Origin: Rhodocyclaceae bacterium
GTDB lineage: Bacteria; Pseudomonadota; Gammaproteobacteria; Burkholderiales; Rhodocyclaceae
DNA: 64,000 nucleotides
Direction of reading: 5' to 3'
Assembly (NCBI GenBank): GCA_030681195.1
Contig: JAUXXJ010000010.1
Coordinates: forward strand, 1-64,000
The translations under genes were made by a program, and so were the position numbers. A model generated the notes under the pieces. It did no database searches. It saw only the letters and a list, made by a program, of their open reading frames with translations, and was not told where the DNA came from. Of the stretch, positions 28,694 to 38,565 are shown piece by piece (the stretch's first letter is position 1; each line of letters opens with the position of its first letter).

Positions 28694-30036
28694 GTCGTTC
28701 TGCTTCACCCGGAGCGCCGCGCACGCTGGTGCTCTTCAATTACGACTGGGATCGGGTCGGCTTTGCCCGCTGGTCGCAGGCGTTTCCGCACGACTCGGCC
28801 GGTTTCGATCTATTCAGTTTTCCCAGCAACGCGCGGCTGGTCGGTTTCGATCTGGAGCGCTTCGCCGCGCGCCTCGCCAAACAGGCCGGCAAGTGCGGCT
28901 GGCAGGCCGTCACGTCGAATCACGAACAGTTCGGCGCACTGGCCGCCGCCTTGCTGGCCGAGCGCATGGGCTGGCCGGGCACGCCGGTGAACGCCATCCT
29001 CGCCTGCCAGCACAAGTTGTACGCCCGTCAGGTGCTGGCGGAAGTCTGCCCAGCGTCGAATACCGGTTTTGCGCCGCTGCCCGCACGTTATGGCGACCCG
29101 GTCCCCAATGGATTGGAATATCCACTCTTCATCAAGCCCGTGAAGGCAGCGTTTTCCGTGCTGGCGCGCGTCGTGCACAACCGCGAGGAACTGCACGAGA
29201 TGACGCGTTTCGGGGTCGGGGAACTGTGGGTGATCCGCAATCTGGTCGAGCCCTTCGAGCGCGTCGCAAAAAAGCGTCTGCCTTTGGCCGGCACCGCGCA
29301 TCGCCTGCTGATCGAGCAGCCGGTGCAGGCCGCGCAGTACAACCTCGACGGCCATGTCTTCAATGGCGAACTGCGTCCCTTGGGTGTCGTCGCCTCGATC
29401 ATGTACCCGGGCACGCAGGCGTTCATGCGCTTCGACTATCCGGCGTCGATCCCAGCAGCCGGGCAGATGAAGGCCATCGACACGGCGCGGCGCTTTTTGC
29501 AGGCAGTCGGTTTTACTCACGGCCTGTTCAACATGGAGTTCTTCTACGATGCGGCGACCGATAAACTCACCGTGATCGAGTTCAACCCGCGCATGGCCGC
29601 GCAGTTTTCCGATCTGTATTTGCGCGTCGACGGCATCGACCTGCATCGCGTTGCCCTCGAACTCGCCTTCGGGCGTGATCCGGCCCTGCTGCCGCGCGCC
29701 CAGCCTACCGCCGGTAGCGCCGCCAGCCTCGTTTATCGGGCCTTTGCACCTGATGCAGTGCCGGCCATGCCGCGCCGCACGCAACAGGCCGCTTTCCATG
29801 CCGCGTTTCCCGATGCGCTGCTGTTTCGTTTTCCCAAGCCGCGCGGCTCGATGACGCGCGATTTCAAGTGGCTGGGCAGTTACCGCTACGGCATCGTCCA
29901 TCTCGGCGGACGCGATCAGGCCGACCTGTTCGCCCGCTGCCAGCAGGCCAGCCAAAGCCTTGGCTGGGCATCGCCCTGTGCCCATGCCCAACCCGATGTG
30001 CACGACCTCTCCGCCCTGATTTCGGAAACCGCATGA
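28690..30036 (+). CDS. ATP-grasp ligase of unknown substrate, coupled to egtD
   Basis: 448 residues, cytoplasmic. ATP-grasp features are visible: conserved basic residues in CQHKLYARQ, the ATP-binding lysine in PLFIKPVKAAF, and the metal-binding VIEFNPRMAAQF near residue 300. Enzymes of this fold join a carboxylate to an amine or thiol through an acyl-phosphate. It does not look like the known EgtA glutamate-cysteine ligase. The GTG start overlaps the previous stop codon, and its own stop overlaps the egtD start (ATGA), so it is made together with the histidine methyltransferase. A role in modifying histidine, hercynine or a chalcogen betaine is a hypothesis. Confidence 0.75.
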   Translation: MSRSASPGAPRTLVLFNYDWDRVGFARWSQAFPHDSAGFDLFSFPSNARLVGFDLERFAARLAKQAGKCGWQAVTSNHEQFGALAAALLAERMGWPGTPVNAILACQHKLYARQVLAEVCPASNTGFAPLPARYGDPVPNGLEYPLFIKPVKAAFSVLARVVHNREELHEMTRFGVGELWVIRNLVEPFERVAKKRLPLAGTAHRLLIEQPVQAAQYNLDGHVFNGELRPLGVVASIMYPGTQAFMRFDYPASIPAAGQMKAIDTARRFLQAVGFTHGLFNMEFFYDAATDKLTVIEFNPRMAAQFSDLYLRVDGIDLHRVALELAFGRDPALLPRAQPTAGSAASLVYRAFAPDAVPAMPRRTQQAAFHAAFPDALLFRFPKPRGSMTRDFKWLGSYRYGIVHLGGRDQADLFARCQQASQSLGWASPCAHAQPDVHDLSALISETA

Positions 30037-30983
30037 GCCCGCAACTGATCCAGATCCATCAAGCCGATCCGGCCGCCATCCGTGCCGAACTGATTGCCGG
30101 CCTGAGCGCACCCGTCGCGACGATTGCGCCCAAGTATTTTTACGATGCGCTCGGCGCCCGTCTGTTCGCCGCCATCACCGAACTGCCCGAGTACTACCCG
30201 ACTCGCACCGAGGCGGCCATCTTCGTGGCCCATGCGGACGCGATGGCCTGCCGGCTGCCGGCCTTCGAGACCTTCGTCGACCTTGGCGCCGGCAACTGTG
30301 AGAAGGCCGCGCGGCTGTTTGCACCGTTTCACGTCAAGCGTTACGTCGCCGTGGATATCTCGGTGGATTACCTGCGCGACTCGCTCGACATCCTGCGCCG
30401 CCAGCATCCACACCTGGCCCTGCTGGGCATCGGCCTCGATTTCTCGGCTGCGCTGCAACTGCCAGAAGAAGTCGGGGCGGGACCGCGACTGATGTTCTAT
30501 CCCGGCTCCAGCATCGGCAACTTCACGCCGGACGCGGCGCTCGATTTTCTGCGTCAGGTGCATGGTGCAGCACAGGGTGGGGGGCTGTTGATCGGGGTCG
30601 ATCTGGTCAAGCCGGTCGCGGTGCTCGAAGCCGCCTACGACGATCCGTTGCAGGTCACCGCCGCGTTCAACCGGAATATGTTGCGCCATGTGAGCCGTCT
30701 CGCCAGCGCCGACTTTTCACTGGCCGACTGGCAGCACGTCGCCTTCTTCAATACCGCAGCCTCCCGTATCGAAATGCACCTGCAAGCAGTGCGCGATGTC
30801 ACCGTGCGCTGGCCGGAAGGCGCACGGCAGTTTTCTCGCGGCGAGCGCATTCATACCGAGAACTCCTACAAATGGCGGATCGAGGATTTCGCTGCGCTAC
30901 TGACGCAGGCCGGATTCCACGACCTGCAACACTGGACCGACACGCAAGGCTGGTTTGCGGTTTTTCTGGCTAAGGCAAACTGA
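30033..30983 (+). CDS. egtD: L-histidine N-alpha-methyltransferase
   Basis: 316 residues. EgtD trimethylates histidine with S-adenosylmethionine to give hercynine, the precursor of ergothioneine and selenoneine. Family hallmarks: PKYFYDALGARLF, the ITELPEYYPTRTEA stretch near residue 50, the SAM loop FVDLGAGNCEK, and MFYPGSSIGNF. The length is normal. Its ATG overlaps the ATP-grasp stop codon. A perfect dispersed-repeat copy (30694-30717) encodes RLASADF in the substrate-binding half without breaking the frame. The 3' end overlaps that of the copper sensor kinase by 14 bp. Confidence 0.93.
   Translation: MSPQLIQIHQADPAAIRAELIAGLSAPVATIAPKYFYDALGARLFAAITELPEYYPTRTEAAIFVAHADAMACRLPAFETFVDLGAGNCEKAARLFAPFHVKRYVAVDISVDYLRDSLDILRRQHPHLALLGIGLDFSAALQLPEEVGAGPRLMFYPGSSIGNFTPDAALDFLRQVHGAAQGGGLLIGVDLVKPVAVLEAAYDDPLQVTAAFNRNMLRHVSRLASADFSLADWQHVAFFNTAASRIEMHLQAVRDVTVRWPEGARQFSRGERIHTENSYKWRIEDFAALLTQAGFHDLQHWTDTQGWFAVFLAKAN
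30694..30717 (-). repeat. Dispersed 24-bp repeat, copy 5 (in egtD)
   Basis: Perfect match to the consensus on the minus strand. The gene reads the complement as Arg-Leu-Ala-Ser-Ala-Asp-Phe. Confidence 0.92.
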
Positions 30984-32307
30984 GCGGCAGACGGAGCGAA
31001 AAACGCAGCCCGCCGGGGATGGCGGTGGCCGCCACCTCACCGCCATGGGCGCGGACGATCGAACGCACAATGGCGAGCCCGAGGCCGGCCCCTTCGCTAC
31101 TCTCCTGACGTGCCGGGTCAACCCGGTAGAAGCGCTCGAACAGCCGGTCGAGCGGCTCGGGCAAGGTGCTGGGGCACGGATTGTCAATCGCCACCCGGAC
31201 CGTGTCGCCGCTGGTTTCGATGGTGACGCTGACCGTCGCCCCGCCCGGCGCATGGCGAATGGCGTTGGAGAGCAGGTTGGCGAGGGCACGGCGCAACATC
31301 AGGCGATCCCCCGTCACGCTGGCCTTGCCTTCAACCGCCAGTCGTATTCCCTTGTCGTCGGCCAGCGCTTCGAAGAACTCGAACAGTTCATCTACCTCAT
31401 GGGCCAGATCGACCGCTTCGCGCGTCGGAATCACCAAGCCGTTATCTGCCTTGGCGAGGAACAGCATGTCGGCAATCATGCGCGCCAGTCGTTCGTATTC
31501 CTCAAGATTCGAGGCCAGCACTTCGCGGTATTCCTCGGCCGTGCGCGCCTGGGTAAGCATCACCTGACTTTGCATCATCAGGTTATTCACCGGCGTGCGC
31601 ATTTCGTGGGCGAGGTCGGCGGCAAAGCCCGAGAGGCGCTCGAACGAGTCTTTAAGCCGGTCGAGCATGGCATTGAAGGTATGCGTCAGTTCCTCCAGTT
31701 CCGGGGGAATGCGCTCGGTGGGCAGGCGCCGGTCGAGCCGTTCCGCGCTGATCTGTCCCGCCAGATGGGCGGTTTGGCGCAATGGCGCGAGACCGCTGCG
31801 GGAGACCAGCACACCAAGCGCCGCCGCCGCCAGCGTGGCCAGCGCCAGCACGCCACCCAGAGCCAACTTGAAGTCGTCGATGAATACCTGATGATGCGTG
31901 GTGTCTACCGCCACCGCGACGAGCATCTCGTTTTTCATCAGGGCCAGGCCACGGTGGGGTACGCCGTGGCTCTGCCAGCGAAACAGATGATCGGTAGCCA
32001 CCTGTTCGAGCGGGATCGTCGCGTGGCCGAAACGATAACTCGATTGCCCGGCCTCAAACAGCATCAGCGACAGATGGTGATGCCCCACCAGTGCATCGTC
32101 GAGCCGGAACGGCAGTTCGTCGCGCGAAACGCTGTCGATCAGGCGCGTGGCGAGCGAGAGTTTGCCCTGCATTTCGGCCACATCCTGCTCAATGAAATGG
32201 CTGTCGATGACGTGCAGCAGGTAGCCCGCGACCGCCAGCAGGATGAGGAGGGTGCTGGCGGCATACAGCAGCGCCAGCCGCAGTGTCAGCGAGCGCGCCC
32301 AGTTCAC
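30970..32307 (-). CDS. CusS-like heavy-metal sensor histidine kinase
   Basis: 445 residues. Order: membrane segment near 10-30, periplasmic metal-sensing loop to ~155, second membrane segment, HAMP, HisKA with the H-box [12 protein letters not shown], HATPase (~330-445) with GxGLGLAIV. This is the layout of CusS/CopS/IrlS sensors that respond to periplasmic copper or silver. The GTG at 32307 overlaps the stop of the regulator gene (GTGA); upstream extensions of the frame lie inside that gene and are not coding. It converges on egtD with a 14-bp overlap of the ends. Confidence 0.9.
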   Translation of the reverse strand: MNWARSLTLRLALLYAASTLLILLAVAGYLLHVIDSHFIEQDVAEMQGKLSLATRLIDSVSRDELPFRLDDALVGHHHLSLMLFEAGQSSYRFGHATIPLEQVATDHLFRWQSHGVPHRGLALMKNEMLVAVAVDTTHHQVFIDDFKLALGGVLALATLAAAALGVLVSRSGLAPLRQTAHLAGQISAERLDRRLPTERIPPELEELTHTFNAMLDRLKDSFERLSGFAADLAHEMRTPVNNLMMQSQVMLTQARTAEEYREVLASNLEEYERLARMIADMLFLAKADNGLVIPTREAVDLAHEVDELFEFFEALADDKGIRLAVEGKASVTGDRLMLRRALANLLSNAIRHAPGGATVSVTIETSGDTVRVAIDNPCPSTLPEPLDRLFERFYRVDPARQESSEGAGLGLAIVRSIVRAHGGEVAATAIPGGLRFSLRLPLSLP

Positions 32308-32981
32308 GATGGACGACGTTCCATCACATAGCCCATGCCGCGCACGGTATGAATCAGGCGTTCGGAAAAGGGGTCGTCGACCTTTGCGCGCAGTCGCTTG
32401 ACGGCAACATCCACCACATTGGTATCCGAGTCGAAATTCATGTCCCACACCTGCGAGGCAATCAGGGCGCGCGACAACACTTCGCCAGGCCGCCGCAGAA
32501 ACAGGGCGAGGAGGGCGAACTCCTTGGCGGTCAGGTCGATGCGCTGGCCGGCGCGGGTGGCGCGGCGCCTGAGCAGATCGAGCTCCAGATCGGCGACGAC
32601 CAGCTGTTCGGGCTCCTTGGCCTTGCCACGACGCAGCAGGCTGCGGATGCGCGCCAGCAACTCCGAGAAGGCGAAAGGCTTGACGAGGTAGTCGTCGGCA
32701 CCGAGTTCCAGACCGCGCACGCGGTCGGCCACATCGTCGCGGGCCGTCAGCATCAGGATCGGCAAGGCATGACCGGCACCCCGCAGCCGCGAGAGAATTT
32801 CCCAACCATCGAGGCCGGGCAGCATGACATCAAGCACCAACAAGTCGTATTCGCCGGTTTGCGCCCAATGCAAGCCATCCGGCCCGCTGCGTGCCAGATC
32901 AACCACAAAGCCGGCCTCGGCAAGGCCCTGGCGCAGATAATCGCCCGTCTTCGGTTCGTCTTCGATGATCAACAGTTTCAT
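32304..32981 (-). CDS. CusR/CopR-like OmpR-family response regulator
   Basis: 225 residues: receiver domain with phospho-acceptor Asp51, then a winged-helix DNA-binding domain. The closest type is CusR/CopR/IrlR. A Met three codons upstream (32990) is an alternative start. It is translationally coupled to the sensor kinase. The perfect CusR-type palindrome 37 bp upstream of the start almost certainly binds this protein, controlling its own genes and the divergent efflux operon. Confidence 0.93.
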   Translation of the reverse strand: MKLLIIEDEPKTGDYLRQGLAEAGFVVDLARSGPDGLHWAQTGEYDLLVLDVMLPGLDGWEILSRLRGAGHALPILMLTARDDVADRVRGLELGADDYLVKPFAFSELLARIRSLLRRGKAKEPEQLVVADLELDLLRRRATRAGQRIDLTAKEFALLALFLRRPGEVLSRALIASQVWDMNFDSDTNVVDVAVKRLRAKVDDPFSERLIHTVRGMGYVMERRPS

Positions 32982-33017
32982 GATTGGCACTATAGCGGCA
33001 GCTTGCCCGGGATTCGG

Positions 33018-33039
33018 AAAATGACAAATTTGTCATTTT
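33018..33039. promoter_or_regulatory. CusR-type copper box
   Basis: AAAATGACAA-N2-TTGTCATTTT, a perfect 22-bp palindrome in the divergent gap between the regulator and the DUF411 gene. It is identical in its half-sites to the copper box bound by Escherichia coli CusR (established knowledge). This ties the regulator pair to the efflux operon directly. Confidence 0.9.
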
Positions 33040-33105
33040 GCCGTCAGCATCTTGTTGCCGACCGGAAGGCAAAGTAAGCCAACTGCCAATCGTAGGAAAA
33101 AAATC

Positions 33106-33561
33106 ATGCCCCGCCGCTTGCATCACTTCATTTTCATCATTGCGTTGACTGGCCTGGTTAACCTGGCACAGGCCAGCGAACCGCCCCTCGTCGAAGTCTG
33201 GAAAGGCCCGACCTGTGGCTGTTGCAATGACTGGATCAAGCACATGCAGGACAACGGCTTCAAGGTGAAGTCCTACGATACGGGCAATGCCGACATGCGG
33301 CCGAAGCTTGGTCTGTCGGTGAAATACGGTTCCTGCCACACGGCAAGGGTCGGGGGCTATGTGGTCGAGGGGCATGTCCCGGCAGCTGATGTGAAGCGCC
33401 TGTTGGCCGAAAATCCCAATGCGCTAGGACTCGCCGCGCCGGGCATGCCGGTCGGTTCGCCGGGGATGGACGGCCCTGAATATGGTGGCCGAAAGGATGC
33501 CTACGACGTTCTTCTCGTTGGTAAGGACGGTCGCGCCAGGGTTTATCAACCTCATCGCTGA
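33106..33561 (+). CDS. DUF411 periplasmic metal-binding protein
   Basis: 151 residues with a signal peptide (about 1-24, ending LAQAS). The DUF411 signature is clear: PTCGCCNDWIKHM with Cys37, Cys39 and Cys40, and a later YGSCHTA cysteine-histidine pair. Proteins of this family occur in copper-resistance operons and are thought to bind copper in the periplasm. The ATG at 33106 follows a GTAGGA ribosome site. First gene of a four-gene operon directly downstream of the copper box. Confidence 0.88.
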   Translation: MPRRLHHFIFIIALTGLVNLAQASEPPLVEVWKGPTCGCCNDWIKHMQDNGFKVKSYDTGNADMRPKLGLSVKYGSCHTARVGGYVVEGHVPAADVKRLLAENPNALGLAAPGMPVGSPGMDGPEYGGRKDAYDVLLVGKDGRARVYQPHR

Positions 33562-33572
33562 ACGGATATCTC

Positions 33573-34973
33573 GTGAAAATCCTGTTGCTGTTCCTTTTCG
33601 TGCTGGCGCCGGCCTGGGCCCACGAGGGCCACGATCACGGCGCCGAGGCGAAGCCGGTGTCGGGAAGCCTTGCGCCGCGCTTTGCGTCGATCAGCGATGC
33701 CTTCGATCTGGTCGGGGTGCTGGCGCCGGATGGGGTGACGCTTTATCTGAACCGCCGCGCCGATCTGGCGCCCGTGAGCGGCGCCGAGATCGAGATCGAA
33801 GGTGCGCTGAAGGGCAGGGCGGTCGCCAGTGGGCCAACGGCGCCCGGCGCCTATAGGCTCCAGGGCACGCCGCCGCGCGTTGGCCAGCCGCTGACCTTTA
33901 CCGTGACGGCGGGCGAGTCGATGGACCTGCTGACGGCCGTCTCGCCAGCGCCGACTTTTGATCGCAAATCTTCCAACCTCGATATCTCGCAGCGGCTGGC
34001 CGACGGCAGCCTGTTCGTACCGCGCGCCGTGCAGAACCTGCTGGGCATGCGGGTGCATAGCGCGCAGGCCGGGAAATTTCCGCGTGCGGTGGAACTCTCT
34101 GGCCGGGTGATCGCCGATCCGGCTACGGGCGGTCGCGTGCAGGCGGCCCAGTCCGGCGTCATCGAGGCCGGGCCGCGCGGTCTGGCGCTGATCGGGCAAG
34201 CGGTGAAGAAAGGCGAAGTACTCGCCTATCTGGTGCCGGCGCTGGATGCCGCCACGCGCGCCGAAAGGCAGGCGGATAGCGCCAGCGTGGCGGGGCAGAT
34301 CGCCGTGCTGGAAGATCGCCTGGCGCGTTATCAGAAGGCGCCGGGGATTGTGCCGCGTCGCGACATCGAGCAAGTTCAACTCGAACGGGATGGTCTGCGG
34401 GCGCGCCGTCAGGCCCTGCAAACCGGGCTGGCCGGCCGTGTCGCGCTGACCGCACCGGTGGCCGGCGTGGTCGCGGCCAGCCATGTCGCCATTGGTCAGG
34501 TGGTCTCAGCCAAGGACCTGCTGTACGAAATCGTCGATCCGCAGCGTTTGGCGGTCGAGGCACAGATCTACGACACGCAGTTGGTGGCAGGCTTCGGGCG
34601 TGCCGTGGCACGGGTTGGCGAGGTGCCGGTGCGGCTCGAATTTGTCGGCATTGGCCGCAGTCTGCGCGAACAGGCGCTGCCCGTCTTGTTTCGCGTGCGC
34701 ACACCCGATGCGCCGCTCGCGCTCGGCCAGACGCTCAAGGTGCAGGCCGAGACAAAGTCAACGCAGTCCGGCGTGGCGATTCCGGGCACAGCGGTGACGC
34801 GCAACAGTGCCAACGAGCCGATGGTCTGGGTGCAGGAGGGCGCCGAGCGATTCCTGATGCGCCGCGTCAAGACCGTGCCGCTTGATGCCGAACGTGTACT
34901 GGTAACGGCCGGCCTGGCGGGGGGCGAACGCATTGTTGCCGTGGCCGCCCAGTCGCTCGGCCAGATTCGCTAA
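33573..34973 (+). CDS. RND efflux periplasmic adaptor (CusB/CzcB-like)
   Basis: 466 residues. The signal peptide (about 1-16) is followed by a His-rich HEGHDHG stretch likely to bind metal. The body has the barrel-sandwich (lipoyl-like), alpha-hairpin (VAGQIAVLEDRL) and beta-barrel domains of membrane-fusion proteins. It links the inner-membrane pump to an outer-membrane channel. The start is GTG at 33573, 11 bp after the DUF411 gene. A perfect dispersed-repeat copy (33936-33959) encodes AVSPAPTF at the junction between an N-terminal domain and the adaptor core. Confidence 0.9.
   Translation: MKILLLFLFVLAPAWAHEGHDHGAEAKPVSGSLAPRFASISDAFDLVGVLAPDGVTLYLNRRADLAPVSGAEIEIEGALKGRAVASGPTAPGAYRLQGTPPRVGQPLTFTVTAGESMDLLTAVSPAPTFDRKSSNLDISQRLADGSLFVPRAVQNLLGMRVHSAQAGKFPRAVELSGRVIADPATGGRVQAAQSGVIEAGPRGLALIGQAVKKGEVLAYLVPALDAATRAERQADSASVAGQIAVLEDRLARYQKAPGIVPRRDIEQVQLERDGLRARRQALQTGLAGRVALTAPVAGVVAASHVAIGQVVSAKDLLYEIVDPQRLAVEAQIYDTQLVAGFGRAVARVGEVPVRLEFVGIGRSLREQALPVLFRVRTPDAPLALGQTLKVQAETKSTQSGVAIPGTAVTRNSANEPMVWVQEGAERFLMRRVKTVPLDAERVLVTAGLAGGERIVAVAAQSLGQIR
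33936..33959 (-). repeat. Dispersed 24-bp repeat, copy 6 (in efflux adaptor)
   Basis: Perfect match on the minus strand. The gene reads the complement as Ala-Val-Ser-Pro-Ala-Pro-Thr-Phe, a proline-rich linker. Confidence 0.92.
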
Positions 34974-34989
34974 GCGGGATCGGCGGGAC

Positions 34990-37900
34990 ATGTTCGACGC
35001 CATCATCCACGCCAGTTTGCGGCAACGCCTGCTGGTGCTCGGCATGGCACTGATGGTTACGCTTTACGGCGCCTATGCGGCGTGGCGCACGCCCATTGAT
35101 GTCTTTCCCGACCTCAACAAGCCGATGGTGACGCTGATGACCGAGGCCGGCGGGATGGCGCCGGAGGAGGTCGAGCAACTGGTCACCTTCCCGATCGAGA
35201 CGGCCATGAACGGCATGACCGGCGTGACGCGGGTGCGCTCCGTTTCAGGCATCGGCCTGTCGATTGTCTACGTCGAGTTCGACTGGGGCAGCGACATCTA
35301 TCGCAACCGCCAGCAGGTGGCCGAGCGCCTCAACCTGGTGCGCGGCCAGTTGCCGCCGGGCATCGAAGCGCATGTCGGGCCGATCGCCTCGATCATGGGC
35401 GAGATTCTGCTGATTGCGATTCCCGCCGATCCCGACAAGATCGACCCGATGCAGGTGCGCGAATACGCCGACTGGGTGGTGCGGCCGCGCCTCCTGAACG
35501 TGCCGGGCGTGGCGCAGGTGATCCCGATTGGTGGCGCGGTGCGGCAGTATCGGGTGACTCCCGACATGGCGCGGCTGGCGGCGGCGCGGGTTACGCTCGA
35601 CCAACTCAAGGCGGCGCTGGCGAACTTCAGCCACAACACCGCCGGTGGTTTTGTCGATGCCGGCGGCCGCGAATACCTGGTGCGCAATATCGGCCAGAGC
35701 ACGCGTCTTGAAGATCTGGCGCGCCTGCCGGTTGTGACGGTCAACGAACGCGTCATCACCCTCGGTCAGCTTGCCGAGGTTGGTTTTGCCCCGGCGGTGA
35801 AGCGCGGCGATGCCGGCTACAACGGCCAGCCGGCGGTGATTCTCTCGGTGCAGAAACAGCCATCACGCGACACCGTGACGCTGACGCGCGAAGTCACCCG
35901 CGTCATGGCCGAACTGGAGCGCGGCCTGCCCGCTGGCATCGAAGCGCCGCGCTTCCTGTTCCAGCAGGCTGCCTTCATCGAGCGCTCGATTGACAACGTC
36001 GTCGAAGCCCTTCGCGACGGCGCGATCATGGTGGCGGTGATCCTCTATCTGTTCCTCGCCAACTTCCGCACCACGGCGATTTCACTCACCGCCATCCCGA
36101 TTTCGCTGCTGATTGCCGCGCTGGTGTTCCACCATTTTGGCCTGTCGATCAACACCATGACGCTTGGCGGGCTGGCGATTGCCATCGGCGAGCTGGTCGA
36201 TGATGCGGTGGTGGATGTGGAAAATGTGTTGCGTCGCCTGCGCGAGAATCGGCTGCGCGGCAACCCGCGCGCCGATTTGTCGGTGATTGCCGCTGCCTCC
36301 ATCGAGGTGCGCTCGGGCGTCGTCTATGCCACGCTGATCGTCGTGCTGGTGTTCGTGCCGCTGTTCGCTCTGCCGGGCATCGAGGGGCGCTTGTTCACGC
36401 CGCTCGGCATCGCCTATATCGTCGCCATTCTCGCCAGCATGATCGTGGCGCTGACCGTCACGCCAGTGCTCTGCTACCTGATGCTGCCGCACATGAAACA
36501 GATCAATCAGGGCGACAGCGCGCTGCTGGCGTGGCTCAAGCGCCAGGACATGCGCCTGCTGCACTGGTCGTTTCCGCGCGGTAATGTACTGATGGGAGGC
36601 GCACTGGTCGCCGTCCTCGTCGCTGCCGCCAGCGTGCCCTTGATGCCGCGCGCTTTCCTGCCACCCTTCAACGAAGGCACGCTGACAGTGAATGTGCTGC
36701 TCAATCCGGGCACGGCGCTGGCCGAATCCAATCGCATCGGCGCCGAGGCCGAGCGCATCCTGCTCACCGTGCCGGAAGTCACGCAGGTCGGACGGCGCAC
36801 CGGGCGGGCAGAACTCGATGAACATGCCGAGGGCATTCATTACGGCGAACTCGATGTCGACCTGAAGCCATCCGAACGAGATCGCGATGCCATCATCGCC
36901 GACATTCGGGCACGGCTGGCCATCCTGCCGGCCGCCGTCAGTGTCGGTCAGCCGATTGCCCACCGCCTCGATCACATGCTCTCCGGCGTGCGCGCCCAGA
37001 TCGCCCTGAAGATCTACGGCGACGACCTCGACACCCTGCGCAGTCTCGCCGGCCCCTTGCAGGAACGCTTGCGGGCGATACCGGGCATGGCTGACCTGCA
37101 GATTGAAAAACAGGTGAGCATCCCGCAGTACAAGATTCAGGTCGACCACGAAGCGGCGGCACGCCACGGCCTCCCGGTGGGCCGGCTGGTGGCGGAACTC
37201 GAAAACCTGCTGCAGGGTGAGGATGTCAGTCATGTCATCGACGGCAACCGGCGTTTCCAGATCCATCTGCGCCTGCCGGACGAAGCCAGGCGGGGCGAGG
37301 GGCTGGCAAACGTGCTGATCGAAACGCCGCTTGGCATCGTTCCCTTGTCGCGCCTCGCCACGGTGGAAGACGGCAGCGGACCGAACCAGATCGGCCGCGA
37401 GAATGCGCGGCGGCGCATCGTCATTGCCGCCAACACCGACGGCTCGGACATGGCGCGCATCGTCGCCGACATCCGTGCCGTGCTGAATGAAACAGCGCTG
37501 CCGGAGGGCTACTTCACCGCGCTGGAAGGGCAGTTTCAGGCACAGGAAGCGGCCGCACGGCTGATTGCACTGCTCGCCACGCTCTCGCTGGCGGCCATCT
37601 TTCTGGTGCTCTACACGCGTTACCGCTCGGCGGTGCTGGCCGCCATCATCATGGGCAACATCCCGCTGGCGCTGATCGGTGCGGTGGCGGCGCTGTGGCT
37701 GTCCGGTCAGCCGCTGTCGGTCGCGGCACTGGTTGGCTTCGTCACGCTAACCGGCATCGCGGCACGCAACGGCATCCTGAAAATCAGCCATTACATCAAC
37801 CTGTGCCGCCACGAGGGCGAGGCATTTGGAGAAGCCATGATCGTGCGCGGTTCGCTGGAACGTCTCGCGCCCGTGTTCATGACCGCGCTGGTAACGGCTT

Positions 37901-38094
37901 TCGCCCTCACGCCGCTGCTGATTGCCGCTGACGCGCCGGGCAAGGAGATGTTGCATCCGGTCGCCGTGGTGATCTTCGGCGGCCTGCTGAGCTCGACCCT
38001 GCTGGATACGCTGCTGACGCCCGTCATGTTTTTGCGCTGGGGTCGCCCGGCACTCGAACGCCTGCTGGCCGTCGAACAAACCGAAACTTTCTGA
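34990..38094 (+). CDS. Heavy-metal RND efflux pump (CusA/CzcA-like)
   Basis: 1034 residues, twelve predicted membrane segments in the usual 1+5, 1+5 pattern with two large periplasmic loops. Proton-driven export of metal ions. The membrane-segment 4 signature reads AIGELVDDAVVDVEN (near residue 400). This differs from the AIG-x3-DAA form of Cu/Ag pumps and from the DFG-x3-DGA form of Zn/Co/Cd pumps, and recalls the less-studied HME3 group. The metal therefore cannot be fixed from sequence alone. The ATG at 34990 is preferred to longer frames that overlap the adaptor gene. No outer-membrane component is encoded here. Confidence 0.93.
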   Translation: MFDAIIHASLRQRLLVLGMALMVTLYGAYAAWRTPIDVFPDLNKPMVTLMTEAGGMAPEEVEQLVTFPIETAMNGMTGVTRVRSVSGIGLSIVYVEFDWGSDIYRNRQQVAERLNLVRGQLPPGIEAHVGPIASIMGEILLIAIPADPDKIDPMQVREYADWVVRPRLLNVPGVAQVIPIGGAVRQYRVTPDMARLAAARVTLDQLKAALANFSHNTAGGFVDAGGREYLVRNIGQSTRLEDLARLPVVTVNERVITLGQLAEVGFAPAVKRGDAGYNGQPAVILSVQKQPSRDTVTLTREVTRVMAELERGLPAGIEAPRFLFQQAAFIERSIDNVVEALRDGAIMVAVILYLFLANFRTTAISLTAIPISLLIAALVFHHFGLSINTMTLGGLAIAIGELVDDAVVDVENVLRRLRENRLRGNPRADLSVIAAASIEVRSGVVYATLIVVLVFVPLFALPGIEGRLFTPLGIAYIVAILASMIVALTVTPVLCYLMLPHMKQINQGDSALLAWLKRQDMRLLHWSFPRGNVLMGGALVAVLVAAASVPLMPRAFLPPFNEGTLTVNVLLNPGTALAESNRIGAEAERILLTVPEVTQVGRRTGRAELDEHAEGIHYGELDVDLKPSERDRDAIIADIRARLAILPAAVSVGQPIAHRLDHMLSGVRAQIALKIYGDDLDTLRSLAGPLQERLRAIPGMADLQIEKQVSIPQYKIQVDHEAAARHGLPVGRLVAELENLLQGEDVSHVIDGNRRFQIHLRLPDEARRGEGLANVLIETPLGIVPLSRLATVEDGSGPNQIGRENARRRIVIAANTDGSDMARIVADIRAVLNETALPEGYFTALEGQFQAQEAAARLIALLATLSLAAIFLVLYTRYRSAVLAAIIMGNIPLALIGAVAALWLSGQPLSVAALVGFVTLTGIAARNGILKISHYINLCRHEGEAFGEAMIVRGSLERLAPVFMTALVTAFALTPLLIAADAPGKEMLHPVAVVIFGGLLSSTLLDTLLTPVMFLRWGRPALERLLAVEQTETF

Positions 38095-38106
38095 AAGGAG
38101 ATTTGA

Positions 38107-38562
38107 ATGAAACTGCGCCCCCTGATCCTCGCTCTGAGCATGCTCGCCACCCCTCTGGCACTGGCCCATACCGATGACTACCTCGATACCCTGAAGACGC
38201 CCAATGGCGGCCAGATGCGCATGGCCGGCGCCTACCATTTCGAACTGGTCGTTGCCAAGGACAGCAAGGAAGCCAAGGAAAATTCGGTGGTGGTCCATGT
38301 CACCGATCATGCCGACGCCAAGGTCGCCACCGTCGGCGCCAGCGGCACGGCCACGTTGCTGGTCGGCAAGGAAAAAGTCACCGTGACCTTGATGCCGGAT
38401 GGCGACAATCGACTCAAGGGCACGGGCAAGTATGCCACGTCAGCCGACATGAAGGCCGTGGTGTCCGTTACCATGCCTGGCAAGGCGGCAGAGTCGGCGC
38501 GCTTCACGCCGCTGGTCATCAAGCAGTCGAAACCCGCCGATCCGCACGCAGGACATCACTGA
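38107..38562 (+). CDS. Small periplasmic protein of the metal-efflux operon
   Basis: 151 residues: signal peptide (about 1-20, ending LALAH), a beta-rich body, and a His-rich tail PHAGHH suited to metal binding. AAGGAG sits 7 bp before the ATG. It lies 12 bp after the RND pump. No family name can be given with confidence; a periplasmic metal buffer or chaperone taking the place of CusF is plausible. Confidence 0.75.
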   Translation: MKLRPLILALSMLATPLALAHTDDYLDTLKTPNGGQMRMAGAYHFELVVAKDSKEAKENSVVVHVTDHADAKVATVGASGTATLLVGKEKVTVTLMPDGDNRLKGTGKYATSADMKAVVSVTMPGKAAESARFTPLVIKQSKPADPHAGHH

Positions 38563-38565
38563 CGC

